A stretch of 64,000 nucleotides of DNA from Streptomyces griseicoloratus (GTDB taxonomy: Bacteria > Actinomycetota > Actinomycetes > Streptomycetales > Streptomycetaceae). Under the pieces are notes generated by a model that had not been told where the DNA came from, made no database searches, and worked only from the letters and a program-made list of their open reading frames with translations. Shown piece by piece: positions 1-8,625 of this stretch. Position 1 is the stretch's first letter, and every line of letters starts with the position of its first letter. Where the stretch lies: positions 1-64,000 of the forward strand of contig NZ_JACVQF010000190.1 in the NCBI RefSeq assembly GCF_014534645.1, read 5' to 3'. Both the position numbers and the translations under genes were made by a program.

Positions 1-1
1 G

Positions 2-112
2 CTCGGCACCGGGATCGGCCACAACGGGTGGCTGGCCGTCGCCTGGTGCCTCGGGCTCGCGGTACTCGGCTACTTCTGGTCGACCTCGAAGTTCAACCGC
101 GACCCGAAGTAA
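2..112 (+). CDS. ABC-2 type transporter permease, C-terminal fragment
   Basis: Only the last 36 codons are present, entering from the left edge and ending at TAA. The peptide has one hydrophobic segment followed by a Trp-Ser-Thr-Ser-Lys-Phe-Asn-Arg-Asp-Pro-Lys tail, typical of the last transmembrane helix and cytoplasmic end of DrrB-like ABC-2 permeases. The substrate cannot be inferred. It converges on the minus-strand gene ending at 212. Confidence 0.5.
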   Translation, partial: LGTGIGHNGWLAVAWCLGLAVLGYFWSTSKFNRDPK

Positions 113-211
113 CCGCCGTGACAGCGCGGGCCGCTCCCGCAGACCGTCCGCCCCGGGGCGGCGTACTCCGACACCACGTCGGCGTGCGCCGCCCCTCGTC
201 GTTCCCGGCGC

Positions 212-1897
212 TCAGTCCAGGTGGGTCGGCGCGAACATCCGCAGGACGGCGGGGAGGACGACCACCGACGGCCCCGGTGTCGCCAGGGCCTTGGCGAGGT
301 CGGCCTCCAGCGTCTGCGGCGAGGTGCGCACACCCGGTACGCCGAAGGACTCGGCCAGGGCCACGTAGTCGGGCCGGGTCAGTTCCGTCGCCGTCGCCTG
401 TCCGAAGGCGTCGGTCATGTACTCGCGCAGGATGCCGTAGCCGCCGTCGTCGACGATCAGCCAGGTGACGTCGAGGTCGTACTGGCGGGCCGTGGCCAGC
501 TCGGCGATGGAGTACAGGGCGCCGCCGTCGCCGGAGACCGCCAGCACCGGGCGGGTGGGGTCGGCGGCCGCGGCTCCCAGTGCCGCCGGGAAGCCGTAGC
601 CGAGGCCGCCGGCGCCCTGGGCGGAGTGCATGGTGTTGGGGCCCTTGGCGTCGAAGGCCGACCACGCCCAGTAGGCCAGGATCGTCATGTCCCAGAAGGA
701 CGGCGAGCCGGCCGGGAGGGCCTTGCGTACGGCGGCCAGGACGTCCTGTTCCAGGGTGAGTTCCTGGGAGGCGATGCGTTCCCGGACCTTGTCCAGCAGG
801 TCCCGGACACGGTCCGGGGCGGTCGCGTCGGTCCGCTCCTCCACCGTCTCCAGCAGGGCCTGCAGGGCCGGGCGGGCGTCGGCGTGGATGCCGAGGGCCG
901 GGTGGTTGGACTCCAGCTTGCCGAGGTCCGCCTCGATCTGGATCACGCGGCCGCGCGGCTTGAAGGTGTGGTAGTTCGAGGAGAGCTCGCCGAGGCCCGA
1001 GCCGACCACCAGCAGGACGTCCGCGTCCTCCAGGAAGTCCGTCGTGTGGCGGTCCTCCAGCCAGGACTGCAGCGACAGCGGATGCTCCCACGGGAACGCG
1101 CCCTTGCCGCCGAAGGTCGTCACGACCGGGGCCTGGAGCCGTTCCGCGAGCTGCCTCAGCTTGCCCGAGGCGTCCGCGCGGACCACTCCCCCGCCCGCGA
1201 TGATCGCCGGGCGGGCGGCGCGGGAGAGCAGGTCGGCCGCGACCGCCGTGAGCTCGATGCGCGGCACCAGCTCCTCCGGGGTCGCGTCCACCCCCGTGAC
1301 CACCGGCAGGCTCGTCTCCGCCAGGAGGACGTCCTGCGGGATCTCCACCCACACCGGGCCGTGCGGGGCCGTCAGCGCCGACTTCCAGGCGGCGGCGATC
1401 GCGGACGGGATCTGGGACTGGGTGCGGACGGTGTGGACGGACTTCACCACGCCCCGGAAGGACGCCGCCTGGTCCGGCAGCTCGTGCAGGTAGCCGTGGC
1501 GGCCGCCGCCCAGCCCGGCCGTCGGGATCTGGCTGCCGATCGCGAGGACGGGGGCCGAGGCCGCCGCCGCCTCCTGGAGGGCGGCCAGCGACGTCAGCGC
1601 GCCCGGTCCCGTGGACAGCAGCAGCGGCGCCGCCTCACCGGTGACGCGGCCGTAGGCATCCGCCGCGAAGCCGGCGTTGTTCTCGACCCGCAGGCCGATG
1701 TACCGCAGGTCCGAGCGGCGCAGCGCGTCGAACATGCCGAGGGCGTGCTGGCCGGGCAGGCCGAAGACGGTGGTCGCGCCGAGCCCGGCCAGGGTCTCCA
1801 CGACCAGGTCTCCGCCGTTGCGGCCGGGGGGAGGGTTCAGCGCGGCCTCCGTCTGGGCGGCGGTCGGACGGAGCACCAGGTCGTGGTCGTGGGTCAC
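212..1897 (-). CDS. ThDP-dependent decarboxylase / acetolactate synthase-like enzyme
   Basis: A 561-aa protein with the three-domain layout of the pyruvate oxidase/acetolactate synthase family: an N-terminal PYR domain with the conserved Glu in [15 protein letters not shown], a central domain, and a C-terminal PP domain with the ThDP/Mg motif [12 protein letters not shown] (about residues 455-465). It starts at GTG and overlaps the stop of the upstream ureohydrolase gene by 4 bp, so the two are translationally coupled. Coupling to a ureohydrolase rather than to ilv genes argues against valine biosynthesis. A 2-ketoarginine decarboxylase (AruI-like) role is an inference. Family assignment is firm; substrate is unknown. 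Confidence 0.85.
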   Translation of the reverse strand: MTHDHDLVLRPTAAQTEAALNPPPGRNGGDLVVETLAGLGATTVFGLPGQHALGMFDALRRSDLRYIGLRVENNAGFAADAYGRVTGEAAPLLLSTGPGALTSLAALQEAAAASAPVLAIGSQIPTAGLGGGRHGYLHELPDQAASFRGVVKSVHTVRTQSQIPSAIAAAWKSALTAPHGPVWVEIPQDVLLAETSLPVVTGVDATPEELVPRIELTAVAADLLSRAARPAIIAGGGVVRADASGKLRQLAERLQAPVVTTFGGKGAFPWEHPLSLQSWLEDRHTTDFLEDADVLLVVGSGLGELSSNYHTFKPRGRVIQIEADLGKLESNHPALGIHADARPALQALLETVEERTDATAPDRVRDLLDKVRERIASQELTLEQDVLAAVRKALPAGSPSFWDMTILAYWAWSAFDAKGPNTMHSAQGAGGLGYGFPAALGAAAADPTRPVLAVSGDGGALYSIAELATARQYDLDVTWLIVDDGGYGILREYMTDAFGQATATELTRPDYVALAESFGVPGVRTSPQTLEADLAKALATPGPSVVVLPAVLRMFAPTHLD

Positions 1898-2862
1898 TTC
1901 GAGCGGGCCTCTGCAATCTGGCGGGACATGATCGTCGTCAGTTCGTACGCGGTGTGGGACGCGGCCACCGACGTGATCTCCGCGTGGTCGTAGGCGGGGG
2001 CCACCTCGACGACGTCCGCGGACACCAGGTTGCAGGAGGCCAGGCCGCGCAGGATCTCCAGCAGCTCGCGGGACGTCATGCCGCCGGCCTCGGGGGTGCC
2101 GGTGCCGGGCGCGTGGGCCGGGTCCAGGCAGTCGATGTCGATGGAGATGTACAGCGGGCGGTCGCCGATGCGCTGGCGCAGCTGGTCGGCGACCTCGTCG
2201 GCGCCGCGGCGGTAGACGTCGGCGGAGGTGACGATGCCGAAGCCCATCTTCTCGTCGTCGGTGAGGTCCTGCTTGCCGTACAGGGGGCCGCGCGTACCCA
2301 CGTGAGACAGCGCCGAGGTGTCGAGGATGCCCTCCTCCACGGCCCGCCGGAACGGCGTGCCGTGCGTGTACTCGGCGCCGAAGTAGGTGTCCCAGGTGTC
2401 CAGGTGGGCGTCGAAGTGGAGCAGGGCGACCGGGCCGTGCTTCTTCGCCACCGAGCGGAGCAGGGGCAGGGCGATGGTGTGGTCGCCGCCGAGGGTCATC
2501 AGGCGGGCGCCGGTGCCGAGCAGGTCGTCGGCGGCGGCCTCGATCGTCTCGACGGCCTCGTTGATGTTGAACGGGTTCACGGCGATGTCGCCGCCGTCCG
2601 CGACCTGGGCGAGGGCGAAGGGGGAGGCGTCCTGCGCCGGGTTGTAGGGGCGCAGCAGGCGGGACGCCTCACGGATGGCGTTGCCGCCGAAGCGGGCGCC
2701 GGGCCGGTACGAGACGCCGGAGTCGAACGGCACGCCCACCACGGCCACGTCGGCCGTGCCGACCTCGTCCAGGCGGGGCAGCCGGGCGAAGGTCGCGGGA
2801 CCGGCGTACCGCGGGATGCGGGAGGAGTCGACGGGGCCGCGGGGCGTCTCGTTGCTGCTCAT
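1894..2862 (-). CDS. speB: Agmatinase-family ureohydrolase
   Basis: A 322-aa arginase/agmatinase-fold enzyme that would cleave a guanidino compound to an amine and urea at a di-manganese centre. All metal-binding motifs are visible: [16 protein letters not shown] and [14 protein letters not shown]. Length is normal for the family. It is first in a two-gene minus-strand operon with the ThDP enzyme. It may act on agmatine or on 4-guanidinobutyrate; the partner enzyme makes the latter attractive but unproven. The ATG at 2862 is preceded by a moderate AAGGCAG-type ribosome site. Confidence 0.9.
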   Translation of the reverse strand: MSSNETPRGPVDSSRIPRYAGPATFARLPRLDEVGTADVAVVGVPFDSGVSYRPGARFGGNAIREASRLLRPYNPAQDASPFALAQVADGGDIAVNPFNINEAVETIEAAADDLLGTGARLMTLGGDHTIALPLLRSVAKKHGPVALLHFDAHLDTWDTYFGAEYTHGTPFRRAVEEGILDTSALSHVGTRGPLYGKQDLTDDEKMGFGIVTSADVYRRGADEVADQLRQRIGDRPLYISIDIDCLDPAHAPGTGTPEAGGMTSRELLEILRGLASCNLVSADVVEVAPAYDHAEITSVAASHTAYELTTIMSRQIAEARSK

Positions 2863-2900
2863 CAGGAACTGCCTTCTTTCCTACGCTTCATCGCGTATGC

Positions 2901-2944
2901 ACTGCGTGGTGCTGCGTGTACTGCGTTGTACTGCTCTGTACTAC
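2901..2944. repeat. Short tandem repeats, about 10-bp period, in the speB leader
   Basis: Four imperfect units of CTGCGTGTA type (starting near 2902, 2912, 2921 and 2931) and a partial fifth lie 40-80 bp upstream of the ureohydrolase start. The period of about one helical turn puts repeated motifs on one face of the DNA, as in regulator-binding arrays. No regulator is identified. Confidence 0.5.
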
Positions 2945-2955
2945 CCGGTTCGACT

Positions 2956-4428
2956 CTAGTGGTGAGCCGGAACCGGTTCGGACATGGATTCGGGGGCCCG
3001 GCCGGCGAGCCGTTCGCGCCAGGCGGCGAGGGTCGCCTCGTCGGTGGGCCGGGTGGCGAGGGAGACGGCGACGTAGACCGCCAGGGAGGCGAGCAGGCCG
3101 TAGTAGACGGGCTCGTTGGCGAGGATGCCGTAGCCGGCCATCAGCCCGATCACCGCGAGGCCGCCGACCGCGACGGCGGCGAGGGCGCCCTGCGCGGTGC
3201 CGCGCTTCCACAGCAGCCCGCCGAGGATGGGGACGAGGAGGCCGCCGACGAGGAGGTTGTAGGCGACGGTGAGGGCCTCGACGACGTCGTTCAGCGCGAT
3301 GGCGGCGCAGATCACCGCGACACCCATGACGAGGATGAAGGTGCGGTTGCCCTTGACCTCGTCGTGCGCCTCGCCGTGCGCGTCCCCGGTCCGGCGCACG
3401 ACCCCGCGCAGCCGCGACCAGATGTCGTTGTTGGCGACGGTGGCGCAGGCGATGAGGGCACCGGAGGAGGTCGACATCACCGCGGCCAGGGCGGCGGCCA
3501 GCACCAGTCCGCGCACGCCGATGGGCAGTTCGTCCTTGACGATGGTGGCGAAGGCGTCGTCGGGGCTGCCGAGCTTGGGGTAGAGCACCTTGGCGGCGGT
3601 GCCGATGACCGCGCCGGCGACGGCGTAGGCGAGACAGTAGGTGCCGGCGATCGTGCCGCCCCACTTGGCGGTCCTGTCGCTGCGCGCGGTGAAGACGCGC
3701 TGCCAGATGTCCTGCCCGATGAGCATGCCGAAGGTGTAGATCAGCACATAGGTGAAGATCGTCTCGCCGCCGACGCCCAGCGGGTCGAAGTACGAGGTCG
3801 GCAGCTGGGCCTTCATCTCGCTGAACCCGCCGGCCTTGACGACGGCGATGGGCAGCAGCAGGAGCAGCACGCCGATGGTCTTGACCACGAACTGCACCAT
3901 GTCGGTGAGCGTGATGGACCACATGCCGCCGAGCGTGGAGTAGGCGACGACGATCGAGCCGCCGAGGATGATCGCGAGGGTGCGGTTGACGTCGAAGAGG
4001 ACGTCGAAGATCGTCGCGTAGGCGATGGTGGAGGTCACCGCGAGCATGAGGGTGTAGGCCCACATGACCACGCCGGAGATGACGCCGGCCTTGCCGCCGT
4101 AGCGCAGGTCGAGCATCTCGGAGACGGTGTAGACCTTCAGCCGGGCGATGCGGGCGGAGAAGAAGACGGACAGGGCGAGCAGGCCGAGACCGATCGTGAC
4201 GACCATCCAGGCGCCGGACAGTCCGTACTGGTAGCCGAGGCCCACGCCGCCGATGGTGGAGGCGCCGCCGAGGACGATCGCCGCCATGGTGCCGGAGTAC
4301 ATCGCGGGGCCGAGGCGGCGCCCGGCCACCAGGAACTCGCTCTTGGACTTGGCGCGGCGCATGCCCCACCAGCCCATGGCGAGCATGCCGGCGAGATAGA
4401 CGACGATCACGATGTAGTCGACGGCCAT
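2956..4428 (-). CDS. Sodium:solute symporter (SSS family)
   Basis: A 490-aa polytopic membrane protein with about 13 hydrophobic segments and the SSS-family core, including the VLGGASTIGGVGLGYQYG region near the N-terminus. I place the start at the ATG at 4428 because AGGAGG sits 6 bp upstream and the protein then begins directly with the first membrane helix; the reading frame continues upstream but adds only low-complexity residues. It probably imports a small nitrogenous or organic solute by sodium coupling. Its neighbours, a ureohydrolase and a PucR regulator, suggest a nitrogen compound. It is followed by the speB operon on the same strand. Confidence 0.88.
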   Translation of the reverse strand: MAVDYIVIVVYLAGMLAMGWWGMRRAKSKSEFLVAGRRLGPAMYSGTMAAIVLGGASTIGGVGLGYQYGLSGAWMVVTIGLGLLALSVFFSARIARLKVYTVSEMLDLRYGGKAGVISGVVMWAYTLMLAVTSTIAYATIFDVLFDVNRTLAIILGGSIVVAYSTLGGMWSITLTDMVQFVVKTIGVLLLLLPIAVVKAGGFSEMKAQLPTSYFDPLGVGGETIFTYVLIYTFGMLIGQDIWQRVFTARSDRTAKWGGTIAGTYCLAYAVAGAVIGTAAKVLYPKLGSPDDAFATIVKDELPIGVRGLVLAAALAAVMSTSSGALIACATVANNDIWSRLRGVVRRTGDAHGEAHDEVKGNRTFILVMGVAVICAAIALNDVVEALTVAYNLLVGGLLVPILGGLLWKRGTAQGALAAVAVGGLAVIGLMAGYGILANEPVYYGLLASLAVYVAVSLATRPTDEATLAAWRERLAGRAPESMSEPVPAHH

Positions 4429-4613
4429 AGGGGGCCTCCTTCGCGCACTCTCGGTGGCGTGTCGTGCTGATGGGAGTTGTCCGGTGGCTGGTCGCGGGGA
4501 CATCCGCCCGTACCCGCGGCTGCCGGTCTGGATTGACACTAGGTGGCCGAAAAGCGACTGCGAAGTGTACGTTTCATCCATCCGGTCCCATCGGATTGAA
4601 GGAAACGTCCACC

Positions 4614-6104
4614 ATGCCGGAGCCGGTGGTTCCTCCGTCGCCGCCCACGCCTCCCGTGTCCCTGGCGGCCCTGCTGTCCCGCGACGACCTCGGCCTGCGC
4701 CAGATCACCGGGCCCCCCGCCGCGGAGGTGACGATCCACTGGGCGCAGACCTCGGAGATGTCCGACCCCTACCCCTATCTGCTGGGTGGCGAGCTGCTGC
4801 TGACGGCCGGCGTGCACATCACGGAGGCGGCGGGATCGGGGACCTACTTCGACGACTACGTGTCCCGGATCGTGGCGGCGGGCGGCGCGGCGCTCGGCTT
4901 CGGGGTGGCGCCGGTCCACGACACCGTGCCCCGGGCGCTGGTCGCGGCCTGCGAGGCGCACGGCCTGCCGCTGGTGGAGGTGCCGCCGCGGACCACGTTC
5001 TCCGGTGTGGCCCGCGCGGTGTGGCAGCTGATGGCGCAGGCCCGGCTGGCCGAGCTGCGCCGGGTCGCGGAGGCCCAGCAGAGTCTGGCCTCCGCCGCCT
5101 CCCGCCCGGACCCGGTGCCGTCGGTACTGCGCCGGCTGGCCGCCCTGCTCGGCGGCCGGGCCGTGCTGTACGGACCGGAGGGCGCCGAGATCGCGGCCGC
5201 GGGGCGGGAGCCGGACGCCGCGGTCGGCGCCGCCCTGCCGGAGCTGGCCCGGTTCGTCGCCAGCCGGGCGTCCACCACCGCCACCGACACCGTCGCCGGG
5301 ACGCGAGTGTCCGCCTACGCCCTCGGCACCGGCCAGGGCTTCGTGCTCGGGGTCACGGCCCCGCACCGGGAGTCCGGGGACCACACCATCGCCTCCGTCG
5401 CCGCCGTGCTGCTCTCCCTCCTGACCGGCGAGCACCAGACGGGCACCGGCGCGGCCCGCTCCTCCGCGCTGGTACGGCTGCTGCTGGGCGCCGGGCCCGA
5501 GGAGGTCGCCCCGCTCCTGTCCGGTCACGGCGGCGAGGGGGGCGAGGGCGACGGGCGCTGGTACGTGGTGCACGCCCGGCCCGCGGCGCAGGCCCCCGAC
5601 CCGGTGGCCGCCTCCGCGCTGGGCGCCGCCCTCGGCTCACCGCTGGTGGACCCGGCCGGGGAGGTCGTACGGGTGCTGGTCCCGGCCGGTCCGGAGCCGG
5701 CACCGCAGCCCGGCTGGACGCTGGGCGTCAGCGCCCCGGTGGCCCCGCGGGAGTGGCCGGCCGCCGACGCCCAGGCGACCCGCGCGCTGGCCCGCGCCCG
5801 CGCCACCCGCACGCCGCTGGTCCGGCACGGCGCCCGGTCCGGGCTGGCCGCCCTGGTCCCGGACGACGAGGCCGAGGCGCACGCCCGCGCGCTCCTCGCC
5901 CCGATCGCCGGCGTTCCGGCGCTCACCGAGACCCTGCGCACCTGGCTGTCCCTGCACGGCAGCTGGGACCGCACCGCGGTCGCCCTGTCGGTGCACCGCA
6001 ACACCGTCCGGCAGCGCATCGCCCGGTGCGCGGCCCTGCTGGACGCCGACCTCGACGACGCGGACGTACGGATGGAGCTGTGGTTCGCGCTGCGCAGGCC
6101 GTGA
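4614..6104 (+). CDS. PucR-family transcriptional regulator
   Basis: A 496-aa protein with an N-terminal purine-catabolism PucR domain (about residues 15-140), a central GGDEF-like/CdaR segment, and a C-terminal PucR helix-turn-helix (GSWDRTAVALSVHRNTVRQR). It is divergent from the symporter, and such regulators usually control the adjacent transport and catabolic genes. The ATG at 4614 has GAAGGAA upstream; the frame is open further upstream without a better start. A TTGACA hexamer lies at 4533-4538 in the shared promoter region, without a convincing -10 partner. Confidence 0.85.
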   Translation: MPEPVVPPSPPTPPVSLAALLSRDDLGLRQITGPPAAEVTIHWAQTSEMSDPYPYLLGGELLLTAGVHITEAAGSGTYFDDYVSRIVAAGGAALGFGVAPVHDTVPRALVAACEAHGLPLVEVPPRTTFSGVARAVWQLMAQARLAELRRVAEAQQSLASAASRPDPVPSVLRRLAALLGGRAVLYGPEGAEIAAAGREPDAAVGAALPELARFVASRASTTATDTVAGTRVSAYALGTGQGFVLGVTAPHRESGDHTIASVAAVLLSLLTGEHQTGTGAARSSALVRLLLGAGPEEVAPLLSGHGGEGGEGDGRWYVVHARPAAQAPDPVAASALGAALGSPLVDPAGEVVRVLVPAGPEPAPQPGWTLGVSAPVAPREWPAADAQATRALARARATRTPLVRHGARSGLAALVPDDEAEAHARALLAPIAGVPALTETLRTWLSLHGSWDRTAVALSVHRNTVRQRIARCAALLDADLDDADVRMELWFALRRP

Positions 6105-6181
6105 GGGCGGGCGGGGTGACCCGCGTCCCAGCGTCCGGCACGCCGCAGACGCGCACCGGCGGCTGCCTCACAATGGGAGCC

Positions 6182-6970
6182 ATGCCGATACCCGGGACAC
6201 CCAGCCGCGCCGAACTCGTCGAACACCTCGTCAGAACCCGTATCGCGGGCGACGTGGCCACACCCCGCGAGAACAACCTCTCCCACTACCGCAAACTGGC
6301 GAACGGCGACCGGGGCTTCTGGCTCGGTCTGGAGCTGGGCGACCGCTGGAGCGACGAGCAGGACGTGCTCGCGGTGATGGCGGAGCGGGTCGGCGTCAAC
6401 GACGACCCCGAGTACCGGTACGGCCAGGACACCATCGACCCCGAGCTGACCGTGGCCGCGCTGGAGCGGGTGGCCGGGCGGCTGCGCAAGGCGGCCGACG
6501 GCGGGCAGCGGGTGCTGTTCGCCACCGGCCACCCGGGCGGACTGCTCGACGTGCACCGCGCCACGGCCGCCGCGCTGCGCGCCGCCGGCTGCGAGATCGT
6601 CGTGATCCCGGAGGGGCTGACGACGGAGGAGGGGTACGTCCAGCAGTTCGCGGACGTGGCGGTGCTGGAGCACGGTGCCTCGCTGTGGCACACGCACTCC
6701 GGCGAGCCGATGAAGGCCATCCTCACCGGCCTGGAGCGCGCCGGCCGCCCGCTGCCCGACCTGGTCGTCGCCGACCACGGCTGGGCGGGGTACGCCGGTC
6801 AGCACGGCGTCGACTCCGTCGGCTACGCCGACTGCAACGACCCTGCGCTCTTCCTCGCCGAGTCCGAAGGCACGCTCCAGGTGGCGGTGCCGCTGGACGA
6901 CCATGTGGTGAGCCCCCGGTACTACGACCCGATGACGGCGTATCTGCTCGCGGAGGCGGGCCTGGCATAA
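6182..6970 (+). CDS. Phosphatase-like protein
   Basis: A 262-aa soluble protein resembling an actinobacterial family annotated as phosphatase. Visible features include LFATGHPGGLLDVHRAT, EGLTTEEGYVQQF, VVADHGWAGYAGQHG and a conserved C-terminal DDHVVSPRYYDPMTAYLL. These glycine-, histidine- and aspartate-rich turns are consistent with a metal-dependent hydrolase, but the reaction is not established. I chose ATG 6182 because GGGAG lies just upstream; an in-frame ATG nine bases earlier (6173) is the alternative. It follows the PucR gene by about 80 bp and ends at a strong hairpin. Confidence 0.65.
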   Translation: MPIPGTPSRAELVEHLVRTRIAGDVATPRENNLSHYRKLANGDRGFWLGLELGDRWSDEQDVLAVMAERVGVNDDPEYRYGQDTIDPELTVAALERVAGRLRKAADGGQRVLFATGHPGGLLDVHRATAAALRAAGCEIVVIPEGLTTEEGYVQQFADVAVLEHGASLWHTHSGEPMKAILTGLERAGRPLPDLVVADHGWAGYAGQHGVDSVGYADCNDPALFLAESEGTLQVAVPLDDHVVSPRYYDPMTAYLLAEAGLA

Positions 6971-7003
6971 GGGCGTTGCACGCTTTCGGCGGCCGAAACG
7001 CCG

Positions 7004-7040
7004 CGATGTGCGGCTCCGTCGGGTACGGAGCCGCACATCG
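7004..7040. terminator. Bidirectional hairpin terminator
   Basis: A perfect 15-bp stem (7004-7018 with 7026-7040) and a 7-nt loop lie between the convergent ends of the phosphatase-like gene and the small secreted protein gene. Confidence 0.85.
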
Positions 7041-7059
7041 TGCCTATTTCACAGTGGGA

Positions 7060-7446
7060 TCACCGGCCTCCGCCGCCGCCGTGGCCGCCACCGCCGTGGC
7101 CGTTGCCACCGTGGCCGTTACCGCCATGGCCGTTACCGCCATGGCCGTTGCCGTGGTCACCGCGGCCGTTGCCGTGGTCGCCGCGGCCGTTGTCGTGGTC
7201 ACCACGGCCGTTGTCGTGGTCACCACGGTCGCCGCGGTCGTGGTCACCGCGGTCGTAGCGGTCCCAGTAGTAGTCGTTGTCCCACCAGCCGTGGTGGTGG
7301 TCGTCGTAGCGGCTGTGGTTGCCGTGGCGGTCGTGCGACCAGTCGTTCGCCGAGGCGGTTCCCGCAGTGCCTATCGCGATGCCACCGGCCATCATCAGCC
7401 CGGCGGCCGACACCGCGAAAAGACGCTTCGTGCGCTGTGCTCGCAT
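7060..7446 (-). CDS. Secreted Gly/His/Asp repeat protein
   Basis: A 128-aa protein with a clear Sec signal peptide (RAQRTKRLF, then a hydrophobic core ending TASAND). The mature part starts with His/Tyr/Trp/Asp-rich sequence and becomes tandem repeats: about four GDHDNGR/GDHGNGR units, then five GHGGNG-type units, ending in polyglycine. It resembles a cell-surface or extracellular metal-binding or structural peptide; no enzymatic domain is present. The ATG at 7446 has GGGGAAA upstream. The DNA repeats (15- and 21-bp periods) are likely to vary in copy number between strains. Confidence 0.75.
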   Translation of the reverse strand: MRAQRTKRLFAVSAAGLMMAGGIAIGTAGTASANDWSHDRHGNHSRYDDHHHGWWDNDYYWDRYDRGDHDRGDRGDHDNGRGDHDNGRGDHGNGRGDHGNGHGGNGHGGNGHGGNGHGGGGHGGGGGR

Positions 7447-7748
7447 GAGATTTCCCCTTCGTTCCATCGTCTCCCGCGTTTCCCGGAGAGGATGGCGAGA
7501 GCGGATGGCCGCTGCCGCACGGAAAATGTGCGGCACGGTCATGGGCGTCACCGCGTTTTCACACGGGCACGGGCTCGACCGCCGATGCACTCGGACCGCC
7601 CGGAAAGGTTCACGGGCGGGCTCTGCGGCCCTGGTCCGGAGGTAAGAAGACCGGATCGGCCGGGTATGCCGTGCCTGCGGCTTTTCACTCATTGAGCCTA
7701 GCCCCGTATGCGCTCCTCGGCACCTCGGGCGACCCAGGGGGCACAGAC
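7447..7748. other. Intergenic region between secreted protein and thioesterase genes
   Basis: About 300 bp holding the promoter of the small secreted protein and the 3' end of the thioesterase operon. I see no convincing gene, hairpin or known operator. Confidence 0.5.
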
Positions 7749-8615
7749 TCACCGGGGGACGCGGACGACACCCTCCTGGATCACCGAGATGGCGAGCCGG
7801 CCGTCCTGGGTATAGATGCGCGCCTGGCCGAGCCCGCGGCCGCCGGACGCCGACGGCGACTGCTGGTCGTACAGCAGCCATTCGTCGGCGCGGAACGGCC
7901 GGTGGAACCACATCGCGTGGTCCAGCGAGGCACCGACGACGTCGCCGACGGCCCAGCCGCCCCGGCCGTGCGCGAGCAGGACCGAGTCGAGGAGTGTCAT
8001 GTCGGAGACGTAGGTGGCCAGGACGACGTGCAGGAGGGGGTCGTCGGCGAGTTTGCCGTTGGTGCGGAACCACACCTGGGAGTGCGGTTCGCGCGGCTCA
8101 CCGAAGTCGCCGAACGGCGGATCGTCGACGTAGCGCAGGTCGACGGCGGCACGGGCCTCGATGAACCGCTCGACGGTCTCGGCGGGCAGGTGCGGATAGC
8201 CGCGCAGCCGCTCCTCGCCGGTCGGCAGCGTGGCCGGGTCCGGTGCGGCGGGCATCGGGGCCTGGTGGTCCAGGCCCTCCTCGTACGTCTGGAAGGACGC
8301 CGACAGGCCGAAGATCGGCTTGCCGTGCTGGACGGCGACCACCCGGCGGGTGGTGAAGGAGCGGCCGTCGCGGAGCCGGTCGACGTTGTAGACGATGGGG
8401 GCGCCCGGATCGCCGGGGCGCAGGAAGTAGGCGTGCAGGGAGTGGGCGTGGCGGTCCTCGGGGACCGTGCGCCCGGCGGCGACCAGCGCCTGGGCCGCCA
8501 CCTGGCCGCCGAAGACCCGGGGGACGACGGCGGAACGGGACCGGCCGCGGAAGATGTCCTCCTCGATCCGCTCCAGGTCGAGCAGATCGAGGAGGGACTG
8601 GAGTGCCTCGCTCAT
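7749..8615 (-). CDS. tesB: Acyl-CoA thioesterase II
   Basis: A 288-aa double-hotdog thioesterase of the TesB type, hydrolysing acyl-CoA to free fatty acid and CoA. The N-terminal hotdog shows RVFGGQVAAQAL and HSLHAYFLRPGD; the C-terminal hotdog shows DHAMWFHRPFRADEWLLYDQ and GRGLGQARIYTQDGRL. It lies 10 bp downstream of an acyl-CoA dehydrogenase gene on the same strand and is almost certainly cotranscribed with it, suggesting fatty-acyl-CoA turnover. Confidence 0.92.
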   Translation of the reverse strand: MSEALQSLLDLLDLERIEEDIFRGRSRSAVVPRVFGGQVAAQALVAAGRTVPEDRHAHSLHAYFLRPGDPGAPIVYNVDRLRDGRSFTTRRVVAVQHGKPIFGLSASFQTYEEGLDHQAPMPAAPDPATLPTGEERLRGYPHLPAETVERFIEARAAVDLRYVDDPPFGDFGEPREPHSQVWFRTNGKLADDPLLHVVLATYVSDMTLLDSVLLAHGRGGWAVGDVVGASLDHAMWFHRPFRADEWLLYDQQSPSASGGRGLGQARIYTQDGRLAISVIQEGVVRVPR

Positions 8616-8625
8616 GCCCCGCGGG

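Noticed and set aside
212-1897. Biosynthetic acetolactate synthase (IlvB)
   Set aside because: No ilvN or ilvC neighbours and tight coupling to a ureohydrolase; the family is shared but the role is probably catabolic.
1954-4470. 838-codon plus-strand open frame opposite speB and the symporter
   Set aside because: It is antisense to two clear families, has low-complexity Gly/Ala/Asp/His composition, and results from high-GC third positions.
4533-4538. TTGACA as a full sigma-70-type promoter for the PucR gene
   Set aside because: No acceptable -10 hexamer occurs at 16-19 bp spacing.
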